Shown piece after piece: positions 7,006 to 13,656 of a stretch of DNA of 13,656 bases. Both the position numbers and the translations under genes were made by a program. Each line of letters begins with the position of its first letter. The stretch's first letter is position 1. The notes under the pieces are model-generated. The model was given only the letters and a program-made list of their open reading frames with translations, ran no database searches and was not told where the DNA came from. The DNA comes from JBEVEP01 sp040512755 (GTDB lineage: Bacteria > Pseudomonadota > Alphaproteobacteria > Rhizobiales > Rhizobiaceae): NCBI GenBank assembly GCA_040512755.1, contig JBEVEP010000368.1, forward strand, positions 1 through 13,656, read 5' to 3'.

Positions 7006-9387
7006 TCAATCTCCGTACGGCACCCAGACGTTCTTGACCTCGACCGCGCGGCGAAGCAGCGCCTCAGGCGACCATGGTCCGCTGTTCCAGTCCACGCCCC
7101 GCCCGTTGCTGGTCCAGACGCGCTTCAGATTCCCGATCGACTCGGCTTCCGCCAGCTTGCAGGTTTCCGCGTCGGCGATGCACCACAGCCCGTCGACATC
7201 GTCATGCTTGGCAAGCACCGCCGCGAGTTCGGCGCCGCGGCCGGTGACAATATTGAGCGCACCTGCAGGAACATCCGAATATTCGACGACCTGATAGAGA
7301 TCGGTCGCCAGCAGTGCATATTTCGCCGAAGGCACGACAACCACCGTATTGCCCATTGCCAGCGCCGGTCCCAACAGCGAGATGAGCGGGAAGAGCGGCG
7401 CCTCGTCGGGCGCGACGATGCCGATCACGCCGACAGGTTCGTGCAGCGCCAAAGTGACCGCGCGCGCCGGTGGCTGGTGGACCCGGCCCTCGAACTTATC
7501 CGCCATGCCGGCATGTTCGAACATGCGTTCGATCGAGGCATCGACTTCCGCACGCGCCGCCTTGGCGGACGCTCCGGTGAGCTGGACGAGCCGGTCGGTA
7601 AACTCGGTCGCCCGCCCGTAAAGGTTCTCCGCGAGGAAATAGAGAACCTGGCTGCGGTTATACGCGGTCGCGTCGCCCCAGGCCTTGCAGGCGCGCGCAG
7701 CGGACACTGCGTCGCGGATATCCTTGCGATTGCCCAGCCCGACCTCGCCGGCCAGACGGCCCTTCTTGTCCGCGACGGCCATGGTGTAGTTGCTGTCGGG
7801 GCGAACTTGCTTCCCGCCAATGAAGAGTTTCGCGGTCCGGTCGATAGAGGGCCCGTCGCCTTCGGGCCTTTCGGTGACGCGGATTTCGGCCGCAGCGCCC
7901 GGCTTGAGCAACGGTCCGGCCGCCGCCTTGAGCGTCAGATATTCCAGCAACCCTTCGTAACCGCCCTCGCGCCCGAAGCCGCTCTCACGGTAACCGCCGA
8001 AGCCGCTGGAAGCGTCGAACATGTTGGTGCCGTTGATCCACACAACGCCCGCCTTGAGCTGCGGCGCGACATGAAGCGCGAGATTGATGTTCTCGCTCCA
8101 CACCGAGGCGGCAAGGCCGTAGCGCGTATTGTTGGCCAGTTCAACGGCTTCCTCCGTATTGCGGAAGGTCATCGCCGCCAGCACAGGTCCGAACACCTCT
8201 TCCTGCGCGAGAATGTTTGCAGGCGCTACCGACGTGGCGAGCGTCGGAGGATAGAAATAGCCGCTGGACGGCAGCGTGTTGTCCGGCTGCCAGCAGACGG
8301 CGCCCTGCTTCGACCCTTCCTTGACCAGCCCCGCAACGCGCTCGCGCTGAACGGCGGCGACCAACGGGCCGATATCGGTGTTCTTGTCAAGCGGACTACC
8401 CAATCTTAGCCGGCTCATCCGCGTCTTGATCTTGTTGAACAGCGCTTCGCTCACGCCTTCCTGAACCAGCAGCCGCGAGCCGGCGCAGCACACCTGCCCC
8501 TGATTGAACCAGATACCATCGACCAGTCCTTCGACCGCGCTGTCCAGGTCGGCGTCCTCGAAAACCACGAAGGCTGACTTGCCGCCGAGTTCGAGCGAAA
8601 TCTTCTTGCCGCTGCCCGCCGTCGCCTTGCGAATAATCTTCCCCACTTCGGAGGAGCCGGTGAACGCGATCTTGTCCACATCGTCGTGATTGACGATCGC
8701 GGCCCCGGCGTCCGGCCCGCCCGGCACGATATTGACGACACCCTTGGGGACGCCGGCCTTTTCGCAGATCTCGGCGAACAGGATGGCGGTCAGCGGCGTG
8801 AATTCAGCCGGCTTCAAAACGACCGTGCAACCGGCAGCGAGAGCCGGCGCGATTTTCCAGGCCAGCATGAGAAGCGGGAAGTTCCATGGGATGATCTGGC
8901 CGACCACGCCCGCAGGTTTGTAACCCTGAAATTCGCGATCCAGTACCTGCGCCCAGCCGGCGTGATGGAGGAAGTGACGGATCGCCAAAGGCACATCGAT
9001 GTCGCGGCTCTCGCGGATCGGCTTGCCGTTGTCGAGCGACTCCAGCACGGCGAAAAGCCGTTGATGCCGCTGCATCGCCCGGCCGATCGCATAAAGAGCG
9101 CGGGCCCGCGCATAGCCGGATGCGGCCTGCCATTTCGGCAAAGCGCGCCGTGCGGCGGCCACCGCGGCATCGATGTCGGCGCTGCCCGCGTCGGAAACCG
9201 TCGCCAGCAACTTGCCGGTCGCCGGATCCTCGGTGGTGAACGACCTGCCTTTCTCTGCGGCGCGCCACTCCCCGGCGATGAAAAGCGCCTTCGAGAAGTC
9301 ACGCCCGGCGAGCCAGGCATCAGCCTCATTGCGGGCTTCGGGTGCGGGGGCATAGTCCATGGCGTGGTAACGTTCAAGAATGTTCAT
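7006..9387 (-). CDS. ALDH16-type two-domain aldehyde dehydrogenase
   Basis: This NAD(P)-dependent aldehyde dehydrogenase has 793 residues, against about 500 for a single-domain enzyme. The N-terminal domain (about 30-490) is catalytically complete: PWNFPL (167-172) with Asn169, Glu266 in LELGGK, Cys300 in GQVCCAGSR and Glu397 in EEVFGPV. The C-terminal domain (about 515-790) is a second, shorter ALDH fold with recognisable cofactor-domain sequence (EPVGVIGIVAP, 650-660) but no catalytic Cys loop, and the PWNF equivalent is lost. An active domain followed by an inactive one is the known hallmark of family ALDH16. ATG 9387 has GGGAG just upstream. deoC lies upstream on the same strand and yields acetaldehyde, which makes acetaldehyde oxidation to acetate the likely job. 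The substrate is inferred. Confidence 0.9.
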   Translation of the reverse strand: MNILERYHAMDYAPAPEARNEADAWLAGRDFSKALFIAGEWRAAEKGRSFTTEDPATGKLLATVSDAGSADIDAAVAAARRALPKWQAASGYARARALYAIGRAMQRHQRLFAVLESLDNGKPIRESRDIDVPLAIRHFLHHAGWAQVLDREFQGYKPAGVVGQIIPWNFPLLMLAWKIAPALAAGCTVVLKPAEFTPLTAILFAEICEKAGVPKGVVNIVPGGPDAGAAIVNHDDVDKIAFTGSSEVGKIIRKATAGSGKKISLELGGKSAFVVFEDADLDSAVEGLVDGIWFNQGQVCCAGSRLLVQEGVSEALFNKIKTRMSRLRLGSPLDKNTDIGPLVAAVQRERVAGLVKEGSKQGAVCWQPDNTLPSSGYFYPPTLATSVAPANILAQEEVFGPVLAAMTFRNTEEAVELANNTRYGLAASVWSENINLALHVAPQLKAGVVWINGTNMFDASSGFGGYRESGFGREGGYEGLLEYLTLKAAAGPLLKPGAAAEIRVTERPEGDGPSIDRTAKLFIGGKQVRPDSNYTMAVADKKGRLAGEVGLGNRKDIRDAVSAARACKAWGDATAYNRSQVLYFLAENLYGRATEFTDRLVQLTGASAKAARAEVDASIERMFEHAGMADKFEGRVHQPPARAVTLALHEPVGVIGIVAPDEAPLFPLISLLGPALAMGNTVVVVPSAKYALLATDLYQVVEYSDVPAGALNIVTGRGAELAAVLAKHDDVDGLWCIADAETCKLAEAESIGNLKRVWTSNGRGVDWNSGPWSPEALLRRAVEVKNVWVPYGD

Positions 9388-9400
9388 GAGAGGCTCTCCC

Positions 9401-9450
9401 TTGCCCTCCCCCTTGTGGGGAGGGTGGCCCGCAGGGCTGGGTGGGGGTCG
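9401..9450 (+). repeat. GC-rich palindromic repeat (family III)
   Basis: CCCTCCCCCTTGTGGGGAGGG is followed by the short hairpin GGCCCGCAGGGCTGGGTGGG. It resembles scattered intergenic repeats of alphaproteobacteria and differs from the other two families here. It lies just upstream of the aldehyde dehydrogenase start, in the gap that separates that gene from deoC. Confidence 0.6.
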
Positions 9451-9558
9451 TTGATATTCTCGGTCATAAATATCTTTCTAAGCGTAGTCTTGTCCTCGGC
9501 TGGCGCCCTACCCTGCGTCTGCGGGGCGATCTTTCCCAGGCAGGGGAATCGCACATGA

Positions 9559-9669
9559 CCCCCCTCATCCGGCCTCGCTGCTCGGCCACCTTCTCCCCGC
9601 TGGGGAAATCTCCTCTCCCCAGCGGGGAGAGGGTGGCGAGGGCGAAAGCCCGAGCCGGGTGAGGGGGCA
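9559..9669 (+). repeat. Paired inverted palindromic repeat (family II, RIME-like)
   Basis: The left unit (about 9559-9606) has CCCCCTCATCCGG, a short hairpin and TTCTCCCCGCTGGGGA. The right unit (about 9612-9667) is its inverse, with TCTCCCCAGCGGGGAGAGGG and CCGGGTGAGGGGG. Together they could form a stem of about 50 bp. They relate to the units at 3070-3250. Nothing coding is seen in 9388-9724, so deoC and the dehydrogenase are separated by repeat DNA only. Confidence 0.75.
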
Positions 9670-9724
9670 AGAGTGGTCGCAACATCCATCTGCGATTGTC
9701 CTGCCACAAGGGAAAGCGCGCCCA

Positions 9725-10777
9725 TCATGCCATCGCGTGGCGATGGTTAGCCGAGTAGTGGCCGGTCAGATGATGTTCGAGCTGCCGTTCGATGTCGGTA
9801 AGGAGGCTCGAAGCACCAAAGCGGAAAAGCTCCGGTTCGAGCCAGGGCCGCCCGAGTTCCTCCTTCATCAGCACCAGCCAATCGAGTGCGGATTTGGCGG
9901 TCGAGATTCCGCCGGCCGGCTTGAAGCCGATCATATAGCCGGTGCGTTCGTGGTAGGCGCGGATCGAGCGCACCATGGCAAGGCCGACGGGCAGCGTGGC
10001 GTTCACGCTTTCCTTGCCGGTGGAGGTCTTCACGAAGTCCGCGCCGGCCATCATGGCCACCATCGATGCAAGCATCACATTGCGCAGCGTCGAGAGGTCG
10101 CCGGTGCCGAGAATGACCTTCAGATGCGCCTCGCCGCAGGCGGCGCGGAAGGCGACGATCTCGTCGTACAGTTCCTCCCATTTCGCGCCATAGACAAGGC
10201 CGCGCGGGATCACGACGTCAATCTCGTCAGCGCCATCCGCCACCGAGGACACGATCTCTTCGATGCGGGTCTTGAGCGGCGACAGGCCATGCGGGAAAGC
10301 TGTCGAAACGGCCGCGATATGGATGCCGGTTCCCTTCAGCGCCTCGACGGCAGTCCTGACGAAGGGATGATAGACGCAAACTGCGGCTGGGCGGACGTCA
10401 CCCTTACCGAGCCCCAGCCCTTCCGCGATATCCGGCCTGAGAGGATTGATCGCCTTTGCGCAGAGGCGGCGGACGCGCTCGTCCGTGTCATTGCTGTTCA
10501 GCGTCGTCAGATCCATCAAGGAGATCGCACGCAGCAACCATGCAGCCTGGTTGTCGGCCTTGATGCTGCGCCGCTTGGTGAGGCTTGCGACGCGCCGTTC
10601 AAGCGCGCTGCGATTGACATGCCGCATGGCTTCCAGCCAACCGAGATCGAGCGGCATGCCGGGATTGCGGGCGATCGCATGATCCGCAGCGGGGGGAGCA
10701 GCCCTTGTCGGCAACGATGTAACCAACGCTGGTTCCGGCTGCAGATCGGCAACCGCCTGGCTGATCTTGGTACTCAT
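9725..10777 (-). CDS. deoC: Deoxyribose-phosphate aldolase
   Basis: DeoC splits 2-deoxy-D-ribose 5-phosphate into glyceraldehyde 3-phosphate and acetaldehyde through a Schiff base, in the catabolism of deoxynucleosides. The protein has 350 residues, about 90 more than E. coli DeoC; the excess is an N-terminal extension of about 75 residues plus a short tail, as in the long form of the family. Key residues are present: Lys250 in FVKTSTGKESVNAT (Schiff-base lysine), Lys286 in GFKPAGGI, Asp187 in EIDVVIP and Asp89 in MDLTTLN. ATG 10777 is preceded by GGGAGGAG at a good distance. The aldehyde dehydrogenase downstream on the same strand probably removes the acetaldehyde. A palindromic operator candidate lies about 290 bp upstream. 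Confidence 0.95.
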   Translation of the reverse strand: MSTKISQAVADLQPEPALVTSLPTRAAPPAADHAIARNPGMPLDLGWLEAMRHVNRSALERRVASLTKRRSIKADNQAAWLLRAISLMDLTTLNSNDTDERVRRLCAKAINPLRPDIAEGLGLGKGDVRPAAVCVYHPFVRTAVEALKGTGIHIAAVSTAFPHGLSPLKTRIEEIVSSVADGADEIDVVIPRGLVYGAKWEELYDEIVAFRAACGEAHLKVILGTGDLSTLRNVMLASMVAMMAGADFVKTSTGKESVNATLPVGLAMVRSIRAYHERTGYMIGFKPAGGISTAKSALDWLVLMKEELGRPWLEPELFRFGASSLLTDIERQLEHHLTGHYSANHRHAMA

Positions 10778-10803
10778 ACCATCTCCTCCCTATCGGCCCG
10801 AAG

Positions 10804-10948
10804 CGTCTCTCCGATTGGCTCGAAGCGAACTTCACACCAGATCGGCGTTTCGTGCCGGAATTTTCCTGCGCCTGCCCATCAAGCGACCGTTACAATCGGC
10901 CCGAGGCAACGTCACAGCACATTTCGGCGTCGTGCCGGCTCTTCCTGC
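10804..10948 (-). repeat. Degenerate tandem duplication upstream of deoC
   Basis: Two related stretches of about 60 bp (10804-10869 and 10888-10948) align with small gaps. Shared blocks are TCGTGCCGG and TTCCTGC on the plus strand. Read on the minus strand, the blocks encode similar short peptides (RHETPIWCEV and RHDAEMCCDV), each in a frame that soon stops. The first frame runs into the deoC start with a TGA overlapping the ATG. This may be old coding debris or a duplicated leader. Confidence 0.4.
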
Positions 10949-11057
10949 CCCAACGTTCCGCTGTCGAGGGGAAGACGCTGAGGATATCGCGCCAGATGCG
11001 GCTGCACGAGTCCTCCGCGGCGGTTCATAGACGAAAATATTGGCGCCCGCAGCAGGT

Positions 11058-11077
11058 TTTTGACCAAGCGGTCAAAA
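11058..11077. promoter_or_regulatory. Perfect inverted repeat, operator candidate
   Basis: TTTTGACCAAGCGGTCAAAA has two perfect 8-bp arms around a 4-bp centre. The size and spacing suit a dimeric repressor such as a TetR-type protein, and TTGACC on either strand could serve as a -35 box. It stands about 290 bp upstream of deoC and 310 bp from the end of fpr. No T run follows, so a terminator is less likely. There is no regulator gene nearby to name the binder. Confidence 0.45.
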
Positions 11078-11084
11078 CTTCTTT

Positions 11085-11290
11085 TCACTTCCGCATAATT
11101 TCGAGATACGATCCCTCAGCCTCATCGTCGCGAAAGCTCACGCACCAGCTCACGTCAGCCACTTTGCCGAGCGAATGCGTTCCTTCCTCACACAATCACC
11201 GCCAAGATCGGCATTCCCGAGCGAAATCAGCGGCAAATGCGATCGGGGAGACGGAGTTGGACGGAAAATCCGGACCAAACCAGCTACGCT
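11085..11290 (-). other. Possible small ORFs or gene remnants
   Basis: The 609-bp gap 10778-11386 has no convincing gene, but two short minus-strand frames look protein-like. One ends at 11085 and reads KVADVSWCVSFRDDEAEG near its middle, with a possible TTG start at 11195. The other lies just upstream, starts with MKKRSWFGPDFP and ends after about 33 residues. Neither has a clear ribosome site, and I recognise no family. They may be the decayed pieces of one gene, real small proteins, or chance. Confidence 0.2.
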
Positions 11291-11386
11291 TCTTCATCGC
11301 ATTGATTGGAAACGGATATTTCCGCGTAGAACTCGGATAGGGGGTCGAATCTATCCACGCCCACCCTGGGTGACTGGCATGCGAGG

Positions 11387-12214
11387 TTACCCCACAAAAG
11401 CCCGCTCAACGACGAAATCGGCGGGCTTGTGGTTCGAGCCTTCCTCGAACCCGGCCGCTTCGACGAGACCCTTCACATCCTGCAACATGTGCATGGAGCC
11501 GCAAATCATGACGCGGTCCGTCTCGCGATTGAGCGGCGCGATGCCAAGGTCGGCGTAGAGCTTGCCGTTTTCCATCAGCCGCGTAATGCGGCCCATACGC
11601 GGAGAAATCTCCCGCGTGGTCGAGGAATAGAGCGAAAGCCGGCCGTTCGCCAGCTCGCCGATCAGCGGATCGTTGGCCGACTGGTCGAAGAGTTCGTTGC
11701 CGTAGGCGAGTTCGGCATGGTCGCGGCAGGTATGGGTGAGAATGACCTCTTCGAACTTCTCATAGGTCTCCGGATCGCGCACCAGGCTGGCGAAAGGCGC
11801 GATGCCGGTGCCCGTCGAGATCATGAACAGCCGTTTCGCCGGCGTTAGGGCGTCCAGCACAAGCGTGCCGGTAGACTTCTGGCGCAGCAGCACCGTGTCG
11901 CCGGGTACGATTTTCTGCAGCTCGGACGTCAGCGGGCCATCCGGCACCTTGATGGAAAAGAACTCCAATTCATCGTCCCAGCTCGGGCTCGCGATGGAAT
12001 AGGCGCGGAAAACCGGCTTTTCGGAGTTGGGAAGGCCGATCATGACGAACTCGCCGGACCGGAAGCGAAAAGCCTGCGGCCGCGTAATGCGAAAGGCAAA
12101 CAGGCGGTCCGTGTAGTGCTTCACCGATACCACTGTCTCGGCGTGAACGTTCGCCGGGATGGGAAACCTTACGGTTTCGGCCTCAACAGTCTTGAGAGCT
12201 GTAACGGACTGCAT
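11387..12214 (-). CDS. fpr: Ferredoxin/flavodoxin-NADP+ reductase
   Basis: This FAD-containing reductase moves electrons between NADPH and ferredoxin or flavodoxin, with roles in oxidative stress and iron-sulfur metabolism. It has 275 residues from ATG 12214. FAD binding is shown by RAYSIASP (70-77), the NADP region by STGTGIAPF (133-141), and the late motif MICGSMHM (236-243) is typical. The C-terminus ERAFVG matches bacterial-type (Azotobacter/Rhodobacter-like) reductases, which lack the terminal Tyr of plant enzymes. An upstream in-frame ATG at 12304 would add 30 residues rich in Arg and Cys that do not fit the family; GGAAAGG about 8 bases before 12214 supports the shorter form. It is transcribed away from hyuA and appears to be a single-gene unit. 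Confidence 0.93.
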   Translation of the reverse strand: MQSVTALKTVEAETVRFPIPANVHAETVVSVKHYTDRLFAFRITRPQAFRFRSGEFVMIGLPNSEKPVFRAYSIASPSWDDELEFFSIKVPDGPLTSELQKIVPGDTVLLRQKSTGTLVLDALTPAKRLFMISTGTGIAPFASLVRDPETYEKFEEVILTHTCRDHAELAYGNELFDQSANDPLIGELANGRLSLYSSTTREISPRMGRITRLMENGKLYADLGIAPLNRETDRVMICGSMHMLQDVKGLVEAAGFEEGSNHKPADFVVERAFVG

Positions 12215-12324
12215 CGAATGAACCTTTCCAGGGTCCGGGCACGCCAAGTGCGATGTCGCGCGCGAGCGAGAAGTCCCAGCGCGCCGGCAAATCGTTCCTG
12301 GCAAGGGAGTCTTGTCTGCTAAAA

Positions 12325-12354
12325 TTATTAGTATACAAATGAATATTGCGTCAA
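12325..12354 (-). promoter_or_regulatory. Putative fpr promoter with FadR-like GTATAC site
   Basis: On the minus strand TTGACG (12349-12354) and TAATAA (12325-12330) are 18 bp apart in an AT-rich stretch, which would give a leader of about 100 bases. The spacer contains GTATAC (12331-12336) in TTAGTATACAAA, matching the GT-N-AC core of FadR-type GntR operators. This could control fpr, the divergent hyuA, or neither. hyuA has no clear promoter boxes of its own that I could see. Confidence 0.35.
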
Positions 12355-12421
12355 GATAAGTGCGGGAAACGCCTTTCCAAACTGCGACATATCCTTAGAC
12401 TGCGCATTTCGGATTCGGCCG

Positions 12422-13656
12422 ATGGTGGAGAAAGTTCGCGCAAGCGGGGGCAGCGTCGTCGCCGGGATCGATGTCGGCGGAACTTTCACGGATTTGATCC
12501 TGATCGATGGCCGCGAAGGCGGCCAGGTGCATATCGCCAAGACGCCGACGACACCGGACAATCAGGCTTTCGGCGTGGTTTCGGCGCTGAGCGAAGCAGA
12601 CTTTCCGGTTGCCGACATCGACCTGATCGTGCACGGAACGACGACCACCACCAACGCCGTGCTGGAGCGGCGGCTGGCGAAAACCGGCATGATCACCACG
12701 CTCGGCTTTCGCGACGTCATCGAACTCGGCCGCCGGACCCGCCCGAATCCCTATGGAATGACCGGTGTTTTCGTCCCGGTCATCCCGCGCGATCTCAGGC
12801 TGGAAGTCACCGAGCGCGTGCTGGCAGGCGGCGTCGTGCATACGCCGCTCGATGAAGCAGATCTGCGCGCGGCGGTAACGCAGCTGAAAGACGTCGGCTG
12901 CGAGTCTCTCGTCATCCACTTCCTGCATTCGTATGCCAATCCCTTGCATGAAAAGCGCGCGGTGGAGATTGCAGCCGAGATCTGGCCGAATGACCACATC
13001 ACGGCGGGCCACACCCTGCTTTCCGAGGCGCGCGAGTTCGAGCGCGGCGTGACGGCAGCCGTGAATGCCGCCGTGCAGCCGATCCTTCGCCGTTACGTTG
13101 AACGCCTGCGCGGCGAGTTGGAAGGTAGAGGATACGCCAGGGATTTCCTGATTATGAACGGCAATGGCGGCATGATCTCGTCCCGCTTCGTCACACGGGA
13201 AGCGGCCAAGACCGTGCTGTCCGGACCCGCTTCGGGCGTTATCGCCGCAGCTTATACCGGGCGGCGCTCCGGCCAGGAGAATCTGGTCACCTATGATATG
13301 GGCGGCACCTCGACCGATGTCGCGTTGATCCGCAAAGCTCAGCCTGCCGTCTCGAACGAGACCGAGATCGAATATGCGATGCCAATCCACGTGCCGATGG
13401 TGGATGTGCATACCATCGGAGCGGGAGGAGGCTCGATCGCGCGCGTCGATGCATCCGCACTGATACAGATCGGGCCGGAAAGCGCGGGCGCCAATCCCGG
13501 ACCGATCTGCTATGGGCGGGGTGGCGCGGAACCCACGATCACCGACGCCAACCTCATCCTCGGCCGGCTCAGTCCCGAGCGCCTGCTCGCGGTTCACCAT
13601 CCCGTGGCCGTGGCCGACGTCCTGCACATTTTTGCGGCCCGGATCGGGCGCTCAAC
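12422..13656 (+). CDS. hyuA: Hydantoinase/5-oxoprolinase family protein, subunit A (partial, 3' end off window)
   Basis: About 411 residues of an expected 650-700 are visible. The family uses ATP to open cyclic amides such as hydantoins or 5-oxoproline, normally with an HyuB partner in the cytoplasm. The N-terminal ASKHA phosphate loop is GIDVGGTFTD (15-24). HGTTTTTNAVLER (71-83) and ELGRRTRPNPY (101-111) are typical of HyuA_N, and GNGGMISS (near 247), SGPASGVIAA (near 266) and YDMGGTSTDVAL (near 291) mark the catalytic domain. ATG 12422 has no strong ribosome site, so GTG 12425 or another start is possible; the phosphate loop a few residues in supports this region. It diverges from fpr. Acetone-carboxylase-like or N-methylhydantoinase roles cannot be separated from what is seen. 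Confidence 0.88.
   Translation, partial: MVEKVRASGGSVVAGIDVGGTFTDLILIDGREGGQVHIAKTPTTPDNQAFGVVSALSEADFPVADIDLIVHGTTTTTNAVLERRLAKTGMITTLGFRDVIELGRRTRPNPYGMTGVFVPVIPRDLRLEVTERVLAGGVVHTPLDEADLRAAVTQLKDVGCESLVIHFLHSYANPLHEKRAVEIAAEIWPNDHITAGHTLLSEAREFERGVTAAVNAAVQPILRRYVERLRGELEGRGYARDFLIMNGNGGMISSRFVTREAAKTVLSGPASGVIAAAYTGRRSGQENLVTYDMGGTSTDVALIRKAQPAVSNETEIEYAMPIHVPMVDVHTIGAGGGSIARVDASALIQIGPESAGANPGPICYGRGGAEPTITDANLILGRLSPERLLAVHHPVAVADVLHIFAARIGRS

Noticed and set aside
7204..8409. 401-residue plus-strand frame within the aldehyde dehydrogenase gene
   Set aside because: Antisense shadow; the minus-strand product carries all ALDH catalytic motifs.
9659..10981. 440-residue plus-strand frame over deoC
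   Set aside because: Antisense to DeoC, whose active-site lysines and aspartates are intact.
11365..11384. Short CACCCTGGGTG palindrome after fpr as a terminator
   Set aside because: Stem of only four pairs and no T run on the minus strand.
12395..13627. 410-residue minus-strand frame opposite hyuA
   Set aside because: Shadow; the plus strand has the full set of HyuA N-terminal motifs.

Overview
The window reads as chromosome or megaplasmid sequence from a high-GC alphaproteobacterium of the order Hyphomicrobiales (rhizobial type, most like Mesorhizobium or a close relative). The reasons are the gene content (CUT1 sugar ABC operon, deoC beside a two-domain aldehyde dehydrogenase, bacterial-type fpr, hyuA) and many copies of GC-rich palindromic intergenic repeats whose chance translation (SPLEGEMAGRPEGG-like) is familiar from such genomes. 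The genus is inferred; there is no rRNA or other marker gene.

Positions 1-6511 hold an amino-sugar locus. A BadF/BadG-type N-acetylhexosamine kinase (minus strand, runs off the left edge) diverges from murQ (N-acetylmuramic acid 6-phosphate etherase), which is followed by a complete CUT1 ABC importer: binding protein, two permeases, ATPase. Kinase plus etherase plus importer suggests uptake and breakdown of MurNAc, GlcNAc or a peptidoglycan-derived sugar without a PTS. The kinase/murQ intergenic region carries two matching promoter-operator units, one facing each gene. Each has two TGGTATT half-sites 11 bp apart.

The junctions after the binding protein, permease 1 and permease 2 each hold about 210-260 bp of palindromic repeat DNA. 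The convergent gap 6512-7005 holds a 178-bp direct duplication, each copy containing an inverted pair of one repeat.

Positions 7006-10777 (minus) hold deoC and a 793-residue ALDH16-type aldehyde dehydrogenase. DeoC releases acetaldehyde from deoxyribose 5-phosphate, and the dehydrogenase is the obvious candidate to oxidise it. They are separated by 337 bp of repeats. The 609 bp upstream of deoC hold no convincing gene, but do hold a perfect operator-like palindrome, a degenerate duplication and possible gene debris.

Positions 11387-13656 hold fpr (ferredoxin/flavodoxin-NADP reductase, minus) divergent from the start of a hydantoinase/oxoprolinase subunit A gene (plus, runs off the right edge). 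A FadR-like GTATAC site lies between them. I saw no tRNA, rRNA, CRISPR array or intact insertion sequence.
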